Below, in pieces: positions 35,745-43,760 of a DNA stretch of 44,569 bases (position 1 is the first letter of the stretch; each line of letters begins with the position of its first letter). This DNA comes from Prevotella disiens JCM 6334 = ATCC 29426. GTDB taxonomy: Bacteria; Bacteroidota; Bacteroidia; Bacteroidales; Bacteroidaceae. The position numbers and the translations under genes were made by a program. Below the pieces are notes generated by a model that was not told the origin of the DNA, searched no databases, and worked only from the letters and a program-made list of their open reading frames with translations. The stretch lies in assembly GCF_000613345.1 (NCBI RefSeq), contig NZ_BAIS01000018.1, positions 1 to 44,569 on the forward strand, read 5' to 3'.

Positions 35745-38560
35745 TTATTTAGCAGGTGTCATTACCACTTCAATTTGGTTGCCTGATGCGAGCAAGCTCT
35801 TGAAGAAGTCGGCAATCTTTTGTGTTGTCAAACCTTCGACAGCAGCTTTATAGCCTGAATACATATCAACGTTGTTCCAAAGGTAATCGTCAATGATGCC
35901 AATCCAATAGCCATTTGTCTTCATGCGAATGTCTATTTGCTTGAGCATAAAGTCCTTCACCTTTTGAAGTTTGTCTTCGTCCACCTTGATAGAGTTATTC
36001 TTGATACCGTCGTTCAAGAGTTTCACAGCCAATTCAGCCTTGTTAGGGTCCATAGGGCATTGTGCTTGAATAATAGCAATCACATTATTGCCACGCTTAG
36101 CAAGAACACCACTTGCACCAACAGAGTAAGCTGCGCCTTGGTCTTCACGAATATCCTTCAAGTAAACCATTGAAAGGATTTGTCCAGCAGCATCAATCAA
36201 TACATCGTTTTCAACGTTATATTGACTTGGTTTGCTCCAGAATTCGAAACTTTGCGCCTTTGGAGTTTCTGATTTCATTGTAAAGTGGTTCTTAACCTTA
36301 CCCTTTGCAAACATAGGAATTTCCTTCCAATTTTCTACCTTACCCTTTGGTAAGCAACCAATGTACTTTTCAATTAAAGGACGGATAGTGGTTTCATCAT
36401 AATTACCAATAATTGTGAAAATGAATTGTCCAGGGTTTGCGAAACGTTCTTTCCACATTTGAAGAATGCGGTCGTAGTTTACTCCGTTCAATGTCTTCAC
36501 ACTAAGTGGTTGATGACGTGGACTATTGCCGAAAAGTGTAATGGTTACAGAATCGCCGAATACGCTTTCTGGCGAGAGGCTCTTATGCTTCAATGCTTCT
36601 TCGTATTGCTTCATCATTGCATCATACGATGCTTGGTCTTTCTTAACATTGGTGAAGTTGAGGTAAACCAATTGCATCATGGTTTCAACATCCTTTGGGA
36701 TAGCATGACCAGAAACAGATTGCTTGTAAGTATCGAGCGAAATGCTTGCCCCAGCTTGTTTGCCATAGAGTGCCTTAGTAAGTTCTTGGTTAGAGAAATT
36801 GCCCAATCCACTGGCACCAATTACACCATCAAAGAAAGTGATATTGTCGTAATCGCCCTTTCCATAAAGGCTGTTACCACCCTTAGAAGAACCAAAGAGG
36901 CGTACTTCGTTGGCTTTATAGTCAGTCTTTTTCAAGATGACGCGTGCGCCATTGCTCAAAATAAGTTCCTTGTAACCGAATTTCTTATTTTCAGTTTCCT
37001 TAACAATCTTACCAGCCTTTGGCAATTTTGTTTCATCAACCAATGGTTCGCTCTTTACGTTATCAACGTATGCTTCAATCTTTTCAGCACGAACGTCCTT
37101 GATAGCCTTTGCCATTTCGTCTTCAGTAACATAGTCCTTACCAGCTTTTTCTTGTGTAAAGATGTAGCTACGAGGTTGCTATCATTGTCAGAGATAAGTT
37201 CCTTAACATATTCGTTTACTACTTGGTAGTTGAGTGCAGGCATTTCGATGAATTGCTTCATGATTTTGTACTCATCTTCGATAGTTGGAATAGGCTCATT
37301 CTTCAAGAAGTGGTCGCGCAATTCATCGCCATACTTGTTGTTTGTAATCTTATCACGGTTGCTGTAAGATGATTCAAGTTGTGAAAGATATTCAGCTTTC
37401 ATACGTTCGAACTCTGTTGGAGTGAAACCATATTGGCGTACTCTTTGAGCTTCACGATATATAGCCTTGAATGCTTCCAAGTCTTTACCTTCTTTAGCTT
37501 GTGCACTTAATGTGAAAGCATCCTTTGTGCTTGAGAGCATGAATCTTCCATCATATCCGTATGCGCTTGTGAAAGGACATTCTGACTTTTGTTTCATTTC
37601 TTCCAAACGTTGGTTGAACATCATGGAAATCATGTTCTTCATGTAATTGTCGATATAGTAAGCCTGATTTGATTTCATTTCATCAGGGAAAGCATCGTGC
37701 TTCATCATAATGCTGATAGTAGCGTTTTGCATTTCCTTATCCTTGTCGAAAACAAAGATAGGCTCATCGTTGTCAGCCACTTCAAGTTTGGTTACTTGAG
37801 CTGCATTAGCAGGAACAGTTACGTTAGCCCAAAGTTTCTTGATTTGAGCTTCTGTGTGGTCTACATCAATATCGCCCACTACGATAATACATTGGTTGTC
37901 TGGACGATACCATTTCTTGTAGTAATCGCGCAAGGCTTGATATTTGAAGTTATCAACCACGCTCATCAAACCAATAGGCAAGCGCAAACCATATTTATTG
38001 TTAGGATACATCTTTGGCAAAGCACGGTCGTAAATACGCATAATAGCATTTTGACCCAGTTGCCATTCTTGGTGAATCACACCACGTTCCTTGTCGATTT
38101 CCTTATCAGCAAGCGTAAGACCATTTGACCAGTCTTTCATAATCAACAAGCAAGAATCTAACGCTGTTTGATTCTTTGTAGGTACGTTGCACACACGATA
38201 AACCGTTTCTTCGATTGAAGTGTATGCGTTAAGGTCGCTACCAAACTCTACGCCCAAAGAGCGAGTAAATTCTAATAAAGTAGAATCTGGGAAATTCTCA
38301 GAACCATTGAATGCCATGTGTTCCAAGAAGTGAGCCAAACCACGTTGGTTTTCTTCTTCCTGAATAGAACCAACACGCTGCGCAATGTAGAAGTTGGCAA
38401 CTTTTTCAGGCCAATTATTACGCAAAATGTAATAAGTCAGACCATTGCTGAGCTTACCTTGCCTCACGTTTTTGTTCACAGGAATAGAACCAAACTGCTG
38501 TGCATTAGCCAATCCTACAACAAAGAGTAAAGCAACTAAAAGAAAGTGTCTTAGTCTCAT
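35745..38560 (-). CDS. Secreted M16 metallopeptidase with two domains, frameshifted in the middle
   Basis: About 938 residues when repaired. A signal peptide (MRLRHFLLVALLFVVGLANA) is followed by an active M16 domain with the inverted zinc motif HFLEH (77-81) and SIEETVYR, then partner domains ending with the second half (YSVGASGVLAKRGNN and others). The first frame (37055-38560) runs off at LVATSLHKKKLVR; the second continues IFTQEKAGKDYVTEDEM and then AKAIKDVRAEKIEAY to the end at 35745. One base lost near 37166-37176 joins them as LVATIFTQEKAG. M16 pitrilysin-like enzymes in Bacteroidota degrade peptides in the periplasm. It is a single-gene unit. Confidence 0.92.
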
Positions 38561-38600
38561 TTTAATTCGTTATTTTAAAATTTGAATTGATTATCTATTC

Positions 38601-38609
38601 GCAAAGGTA
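38601..38609 (-). promoter_or_regulatory. Promoter core of the M16 peptidase gene
   Basis: TACCTTTGC on the minus strand, 40 nt upstream of the ATG. The gap 38561-39009 otherwise shows only AT-rich sequence and the tRNA-Leu promoter; I see no gene in it. Confidence 0.6.
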
Positions 38610-38952
38610 AGTAAAATCCTGTAAATAAATCACTTTTTTACTATTTTTTCGTTCCTCTACAATATTTTCGTAATTTCTATGAGTTGGAAAACAGAATATA
38701 ATGTAAGAACATGCAACAAGAATGAAATTGCTAAAGTGTTATTTTTAAGCAAAATACTATTTAAAAAGAATGAACCATATTTTACGCTTTTAACTTTTAC
38801 TACCCCTTTTCCACCTACAGAATCATTTTTATTACACATTAAAACAGATCTTTTTAATTCCTTCAAAACCATCGAATTTTCCATTTTAAACAACATTCTA
38901 AGCCTTTAAACCCAACATCTACACAATTAACCACAATATTTTTATCAAAAAA

Positions 38953-38985
38953 TTTGCTTTTTCCATATTTTCTATATACCTTTGC
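38953..38985 (+). promoter_or_regulatory. Promoter of tRNA-Leu
   Basis: TTTG (38953-38956), a 20-nt spacer and TACCTTTGC (38977-38985), 24 nt before the tRNA. Confidence 0.7.
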
Positions 38986-39009
38986 ACCGCTTAATCAAAA
39001 AGGCATTAA

Positions 39010-39090
39010 GCCAGATGGCGGAATAGGTAGACGCGCTGGTCTCAAACACCAGTGGAGCAATCCATCCCGGTTCGAGCCCGGGTCTGGGTA
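39010..39090 (+). tRNA. tRNA-Leu (CAA), one base short in the acceptor stem
   Basis: Class II tRNA with anticodon stem CTGGT/ACCAG, loop CTCAAAC (anticodon CAA) and T loop GTTCGAGCC. The 3' acceptor strand TCTGGGT needs a 5' partner GCCCAGA, but the sequence has GCCAGA. One C of a CCC run is missing, the same kind of loss as in the broken genes. Its 3' end is the likely integration site of the element that follows. Confidence 0.88.
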
Positions 39091-39094
39091 CCGC

Positions 39095-39134
39095 AAATCC
39101 CTTGTAAGTCATTGATTTACAAGGGATTTTTCTT
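39095..39134 (+). terminator. Terminator after tRNA-Leu
   Basis: AAATCCCTTGTAA pairs with TTACAAGGGATTT, followed by a T-rich run. It may belong to the host or to the element end. The rest of 39135-39327 holds two GTGTACT motifs (near 39149 and 39181) and the promoter of the next gene. Confidence 0.8.
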
Positions 39135-39264
39135 TTTCGATGCGTACTAAAAGTGTACTATATAACAATACAATGAGAAAGGTGTACTTTTATAGTTTCT
39201 CGTCACTCAGATTTATATTTAATTAACGACAACTCTTCCCTTTTATTCTGTTTGTTTCCCTTTC

Positions 39265-39297
39265 TTGGCTTTTTCTCCAACGAATGCCCTATCTTTG
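39265..39297 (+). promoter_or_regulatory. Promoter of the first element gene
   Basis: TTGG (39265-39268), a 21-nt spacer and TATCTTTG (39290-39297), 31 nt before the ATG at 39328. Confidence 0.6.
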
Positions 39298-39327
39298 TAA
39301 ACAGTACCCACCATAGAAAATTACAAA

Positions 39328-40248
39328 ATGGAAAATGACAATCTAAAGATACAGCTTGACAGTATTCAACGAATATTAAACTACTGCATTACTCAGACCT
39401 ACAATGTGCTCATTGGAAATATTCTGAGGAAGAAGAGTTGCATAAGCAATATACAGCTCAAAGAGATTTTGCAAAAAGAATATATCCGAATAACTGACGA
39501 ACTTTCTTCCATTTATCAGAATCATCCTACTCTTACATGTGTAGAGGAGTATTACAACGATGATGACTTTTTGTGGGAAAGCACTTTCTTTGAATCACTG
39601 ACCAAAGAACAAAAACAGAAATATACCTCCTTCTCCATTTCTTTATTTGAATATGCCAAGTACATTGAGGAACACACCGTATATAATGATGTTCTACCGA
39701 TGTTCTCGTATCTTGTTGATGCGATTCTATATGAGCGATACGCAAAATATCTCATGGCAGAAATAGAAAGAATTGAATTGACAGAGGTACAAACCGATCG
39801 GACTCGCTCTTCAGTCTTGATAAACGACGACCCATGTAAGCAGAAAAAGAAACCGGTCATCATTGGTAAAGGAACAAATCCATTTCAATCTGATTTTACA
39901 GATGAGCAAATTGAGGTTCTAACCACTTGCATCAACGAAATTCAATTATTCACTACTCGCATATCTCCCAAGATACTTAAAGACTTTTTTGCTTGTAAAC
40001 TAAAAGGTGTTCTGAAATCAAACAATAACCGCCAACTGGCATATCTCATGCAAAGTCTTAATCTTCGAGGGTTCATTACTGATGAATGGCAATCTGCGAT
40101 TGCTCGTAATGAACTTGTCTTGGGGAAAACAAAAGATACGCCACTGACACGCACCGACCTTTCCACTGCAACAGATCAAATCAATATGAAGCAGCCGAAA
40201 GGATGGGAAACCATTGATAACTACATCAAACAACTGAAAAAAGGTTGA
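39328..40248 (+). CDS. Element-encoded protein of unknown function
   Basis: 306 residues, cytoplasmic, no signal peptide or membrane helix. The first half is helical and charged (LDSIQRILNYCITQTYNVL, ITDELSSIYQNHPTL); a linker around 165-185 with KQKKKPVIIGKG is followed by a compact C-terminal domain (FTDEQIEVLTTCINEIQLF, NNRQLAYLMQSLNLRGFIT, WQSAIA) that looks like a small helical or winged-helix module. I do not recognise the family. Its position, between the attachment site and the excisionase-like gene, and its separate promoter suggest a regulatory or recombination-accessory role; that is inference only. Confidence 0.7.
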   Translation: MENDNLKIQLDSIQRILNYCITQTYNVLIGNILRKKSCISNIQLKEILQKEYIRITDELSSIYQNHPTLTCVEEYYNDDDFLWESTFFESLTKEQKQKYTSFSISLFEYAKYIEEHTVYNDVLPMFSYLVDAILYERYAKYLMAEIERIELTEVQTDRTRSSVLINDDPCKQKKKPVIIGKGTNPFQSDFTDEQIEVLTTCINEIQLFTTRISPKILKDFFACKLKGVLKSNNNRQLAYLMQSLNLRGFITDEWQSAIARNELVLGKTKDTPLTRTDLSTATDQINMKQPKGWETIDNYIKQLKKG

Positions 40249-40300
40249 GCATAGATTGACACCTCAAACATCGCTCAACGCCATTTACTTTTATCGTTTC

Positions 40301-40344
40301 TAATTTTGCCATCGTTAACAAATAATTAGCGAAGGTGCACCTTC
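40301..40344 (+). promoter_or_regulatory. Promoter core and perfect palindrome before the HTH gene
   Basis: TAATTTTGC (40301-40309) is followed by GAAGGTGCACCTTC (40331-40344), a perfect 14-bp palindrome in the predicted leader, 28 nt before the ATG at 40373. This is the right place for an operator of an autoregulated HTH protein. Confidence 0.5.
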
Positions 40345-40372
40345 ATATTGTTTAATTCAAAATGTTTACAAT

Positions 40373-40612
40373 ATGGAAAAAACATTAGAAACCCGAGTTG
40401 AAGAACTCGAACAAATGGTATTCATGAATAAGAATGTGCTGAGTTTTGAAGAAGCCAGCAGGTTCTTAAACCTCTCAAAGAGTTATCTCTACAAACTCAC
40501 ATCGGGTAATCTGATACCGCATTACAAACCACAAGGCAAAATGCTTTACTTTGAGAAAGCAGAACTTGAAGCATGCTACGCCAGAATCCCATTAAAACTT
40601 CTGCGCAGATAA
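40373..40612 (+). CDS. Helix-turn-helix excisionase-like protein
   Basis: 79 residues. After a short coiled start (RVEELEQMV) comes LSFEEASRFLNLSKSYLYKL, TSGNLIPHYKPQGKMLYFEK and AELEACY, the HTH_17/MerR-like fold of Bacteroidota element proteins that act as recombination directionality factors or transcription regulators. It is the first gene of the replication block; the helicase starts 56 nt later. Confidence 0.85.
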   Translation: MEKTLETRVEELEQMVFMNKNVLSFEEASRFLNLSKSYLYKLTSGNLIPHYKPQGKMLYFEKAELEACYARIPLKLLRR

Positions 40613-40668
40613 CGCAAGATGCACAGCGGTATATCATGGGCAACAAACCTTTAATGCAGAAGTAGTTC

Positions 40669-41859
40669 ATGGCACAAGAAGAATTTATCCGTGTTGGCAC
40701 GACCTTATACAAGATCGTGAACCAACCACGCATCAATGGCGGTTTCGTCAAGAAGCGTATCGTATGGAACAACGAAACGCTACGGCAAGACTATGGCAAG
40801 GACTTCATTGCCACTGTACCGAAGTATGATGGTTTCTGTACTGTTCCTAACCATGTGAATTATCAACCAGTTATTGACAAGTTTCTCAATCTCTACGAGC
40901 CAATAGGACACCAACCAAAAGAGGGAGAGTTTCCGCACGTTGAATCCCTTATAAGTCACATCTTCGGGGAACAATACGAGCTGGGTATGGATTATTTGCA
41001 GTTGCTCTATCTACAACCCGTGCAGAAACTACCCATCCTCCTAATGGTGTCAGAGGAACGCAATACTGGGAAGAGTACATTCCTCAATTTCCTTAAAGCC
41101 GTTTTCCAGAACAATGTAACTTTCAACACTAACGAGGATTTTCGCAGTCAGTTCAATTCGGATTGGGCAGGAAAGCTGCTCATTGTTGTGGACGAGGTAT
41201 TACTCAACCGCAGGGAGGATAGTGAACGGTTGAAAAATCTCAGTACAACGCTTTCCTATAAGGTGGAAGCAAAAGGCAAAGACCGAGATGAAATCTCCTT
41301 CTTTGCCAAGTTTGTGCTCTGTTCCAATAACGAGTTACTCCCTGTCATCATTGACGTGGGAGAAACCCGATATTGGGTCAGGAAGATAGAACGTCTTAAA
41401 AGCGATGATACCGACTTTCTGCAAAAGCTGAAAGCCGAAATTCCAGCCTTTCTCTATTTCCTACAGCACCGCACATTATCTACTAACAAAGAGAGTCGTA
41501 TGTGGTTTGCACCCAAGCTGACCTTTACGCCAGCCTTGCAACGTATTATCCGTAGTAACCGAAACAAGATTGAGTTGGAAATGTCCGAACTCTGTTTGGA
41601 AGTGATGGATCAGATGACTGTTACCGAGTTTTCCTTCTGTATCAATGATATGGTGTGCTTGCTGAACAACACTGGATGCAAGGCTGACAAGAGCCAAGTC
41701 CGCAGGATAGTGCAGGATATATGGAAACTCACTCCTGCATCCAACACGCTGACGTATCTAACCTATCAGATAGACTATAACAGCTTGCGGAACTACTCAC
41801 CCATCAAACGGACTGGTAGGTATTATACCGTAACCAAAGAACAACTCGCGAACATTTAA
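40669..41859 (+). CDS. Element primase-helicase (SF3/VapE-like ATPase)
   Basis: 396 residues. It has a P-loop SEERNTGKS (128-136, with G134-K135-S136), a Walker B strand LLIVVDE (170-176) and an SF3 motif C with VLCSNN (216-221), the order of phage and element replicative helicases (DUF5906 type). The N-terminal part (FIRVGTTLYKIVNQPRINGG) is typical of the Bacteroidota element family, and the C-terminal ~90 residues look like a winged helix for origin binding. Together with the next primase it would start replication of the excised circle. Confidence 0.85.
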   Translation: MAQEEFIRVGTTLYKIVNQPRINGGFVKKRIVWNNETLRQDYGKDFIATVPKYDGFCTVPNHVNYQPVIDKFLNLYEPIGHQPKEGEFPHVESLISHIFGEQYELGMDYLQLLYLQPVQKLPILLMVSEERNTGKSTFLNFLKAVFQNNVTFNTNEDFRSQFNSDWAGKLLIVVDEVLLNRREDSERLKNLSTTLSYKVEAKGKDRDEISFFAKFVLCSNNELLPVIIDVGETRYWVRKIERLKSDDTDFLQKLKAEIPAFLYFLQHRTLSTNKESRMWFAPKLTFTPALQRIIRSNRNKIELEMSELCLEVMDQMTVTEFSFCINDMVCLLNNTGCKADKSQVRRIVQDIWKLTPASNTLTYLTYQIDYNSLRNYSPIKRTGRYYTVTKEQLANI

Positions 41860-42333
41860 TCATTATTTTGATGAAATGATGAAAGAAGCATATAAATTCC
41901 TGATTGGCAACATCTTGCTCATTCATCCTTTTGCTCATCAGTATAAAGGAATGATGAAAGAAGTATTCTGTACTATCCAAAAGAAAAATACATCAAGTTT
42001 CTCTTTTGGTTGGCTCCTTTACGTGAGTTGCGCCTCCCCCTTCCCGATTTCACGAAATCGGCAACACTTTTGTCCGCACAAAAGTACAACTTGCTAAACA
42101 AAGTCAGGTATGCAATAAAGGAGAAATCTCAGTATTTCGGGAAAATGTTAAGAAACGAGATAGGGAAATAACGAAATCATGCAATCGAGATATTGGTACT
42201 TCTAAGAAGTATCTTCTACTTCGATAAGCATTGCGATGAAGCAACGATGAGTATATAAGCCTTTTATAATTAGCATATTATGTTTCATTTCATCAAATCA
42301 TCAATTTTTCATACCATTCAACTTCACTTTAAT
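41860..42333. other. Non-coding gap bracketed by inverted repeats, possible replication origin
   Basis: No credible gene is seen; a 73-codon frame at 41876-42097 has no family-like features. TTTGATGAAATGA at 41867-41879 is repeated inverted at 42285-42297, at the two edges of the gap. AATGATGAAAGAAG occurs twice in direct orientation (41875-41888 and 41950-41963). The position between helicase and primase genes makes a replication origin plausible. Confidence 0.35.
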
Positions 42334-43263
42334 ATGAACATTCAAGAAATCAAAACAATAAAGCTGCAAGATTTTCTTGCAAGTCTGGGACATACTCCCA
42401 CTAAGCAACAAGGCAACAAGTTGTGGTATCTTTCCCCCTTTCGTCAGGAGAGCCATGCTTCATTCAAGGTAAACACCGAGCGTAACCAATGGTACGACTT
42501 CGGAATTGGCAAGGGTGGAAACATCATAGACTTAGCAGAACTGCTCTACAAATCCTCTGATGTGTCGTATCTTATTCGCAAGATAGAGGATAATGTTCCC
42601 AATTGTACATCCATATTTTCTACATCATTTGCAGATATTAAGGAGAAACAGCAAACAAACTATTTTGAGAATTTACAAATACTTGCTTTATCTCACCCAG
42701 CTTTGATGAGATATCTCTGGGACAGATGTATTGATCTGGAGGTGGCAGCTTCTGTATGTAAGGAACTACATTATGACTCCAATGGCAAACATTACTTCGG
42801 TATTGGTTTTCCCAATATCGCAGGTGGCTACGAATTACGCAATCCATTCTTCAAGGGCTGCATTGCACCGAAAGATATCAGTCATTTCTATGCCGACGAG
42901 CCAAAGAAAGTCTGTTTTCTTTTCGAGGGTTTCATGGACTTCCTGTCACTCATGACACTGAAAAGGAAAGAAAATCCACAGAATACTGGACTAAGGCAAC
43001 AGGATTATTTGATACTCAATTCTGTAACGAATATTCATAAGGCGATAGAGAGATTATCACGCTATGACAGTGTTCAATGTTTCTTAGACAATGACGATGC
43101 AGGAAGAAATGCCTACCTGCAATTATCAAAAAGACTACGAGATTCTGTTACGGATTCATCAACTATATACAATGGTTTCAAGGACTTGAACGAGTATCTG
43201 TGTGCTGAATTCAAACGTTCTGAGAAAGCAGAAATCAAGAAAACCAAAGGGATTAAGCGATGA
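42334..43263 (+). CDS. CHC2/Toprim-type DNA primase of the element
   Basis: 309 residues from the ATG at 42334 (MNIQEIKTIKLQDF), preferred to 42280 because the family starts here. The N-terminal part follows the CHC2 zinc-finger pattern (NKLWYLSPFRQESHASFKV ... WYDFGIGKGGNIIDLAELL), but the zinc-binding Cys positions are replaced by Trp, Ser and Tyr. The Toprim domain is intact: CFLFEGFMDF with E198 and CFLDNDDAGRNA with D252 and D254. Such proteins make primers for element replication. Confidence 0.85.
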   Translation: MNIQEIKTIKLQDFLASLGHTPTKQQGNKLWYLSPFRQESHASFKVNTERNQWYDFGIGKGGNIIDLAELLYKSSDVSYLIRKIEDNVPNCTSIFSTSFADIKEKQQTNYFENLQILALSHPALMRYLWDRCIDLEVAASVCKELHYDSNGKHYFGIGFPNIAGGYELRNPFFKGCIAPKDISHFYADEPKKVCFLFEGFMDFLSLMTLKRKENPQNTGLRQQDYLILNSVTNIHKAIERLSRYDSVQCFLDNDDAGRNAYLQLSKRLRDSVTDSSTIYNGFKDLNEYLCAEFKRSEKAEIKKTKGIKR

Positions 43264-43298
43264 TTACAGGAATATGTTCCGCATAATCTATTTTTCGA

Positions 43299-43340
43299 GG
43301 AGCAAGTTTATGTTTTGGGCATACCAAAACCACTTGCTCC
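43299..43340 (+). other. Predicted origin of transfer (oriT) hairpin
   Basis: A two-part stem: the outer arms GGAGCAAGT/ACTTGCTCC are a perfect 9 bp and the inner arms GTTTTGG/CCAAAAC a perfect 7 bp around a 5-nt loop, with a small asymmetric bulge. It lies 66 nt upstream of mobC, where oriT of mobilizable elements is expected. The nick site is not identified. Confidence 0.55.
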
Positions 43341-43406
43341 ACCTCCTATCACTCGGTTTGGAGGATTATCCCGTTGGTCTCCATCAAATCAATAAACGAA
43401 ACAAGT

Positions 43407-43760
43407 ATGATAAGAACAGAATATAAAAAAGGTGGTCGTCCAACCAAGGGCGTAGCCGAAAAGAAGAAATACCGTATCACGGTGAAACTGAATACGCAGG
43501 ATTACTATACGCTCAAAGGCAAAGCTAAAAGTGCAGGAGTAACCATGAGTGAGTTTGTAAGAAAAGTTCTTGATAAAGGAAATGTCATTGAACGGCTGAC
43601 CGTAGAGCAGGCAAACTTCATCCGTAAGCTGTGTGGCATGGCAAATAATCTCAATCAGTTGGCACATCGTGCTAATGCGGAAGGATTTCATACCATTGCT
43701 CCTTTCCATAAAATCATCATTAGCAAGATTGATGAAATCCTAAATCTGATACGAAGATGA
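43407..43760 (+). CDS. Mobilization accessory protein MobC
   Basis: 117 residues from the ATG at 43407 (MIRTEYKKGGRPTKG). A basic start precedes a ribbon-helix-helix-like segment (YRITVKLNTQDYYTLKGKA, VTMSEFVRKVL) and the MobC motif GMANNLNQLAHRANAEG (about 84-100). MobC-type proteins bind oriT and help the relaxase open the strand. Its TGA overlaps the relaxase ATG (ATGA), so the two are translationally coupled. A predicted oriT hairpin lies just upstream. Confidence 0.9.
   Translation: MIRTEYKKGGRPTKGVAEKKKYRITVKLNTQDYYTLKGKAKSAGVTMSEFVRKVLDKGNVIERLTVEQANFIRKLCGMANNLNQLAHRANAEGFHTIAPFHKIIISKIDEILNLIRR

Noticed and set aside
38657..38909. Overlapping short frames on both strands between the M16 gene and tRNA-Leu
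   Set aside because: They are low-complexity AT-rich translations with no start signals or recognisable features.
39140..39195. GTGTACT motifs after tRNA-Leu as integrase arm sites
   Set aside because: Only two imperfect copies; without the integrase or second att site this cannot be supported.
41876..42097. A 73-codon frame after the helicase
   Set aside because: Composition and sequence are not protein-like, it contains the direct repeats of the gap, and it has no promoter.
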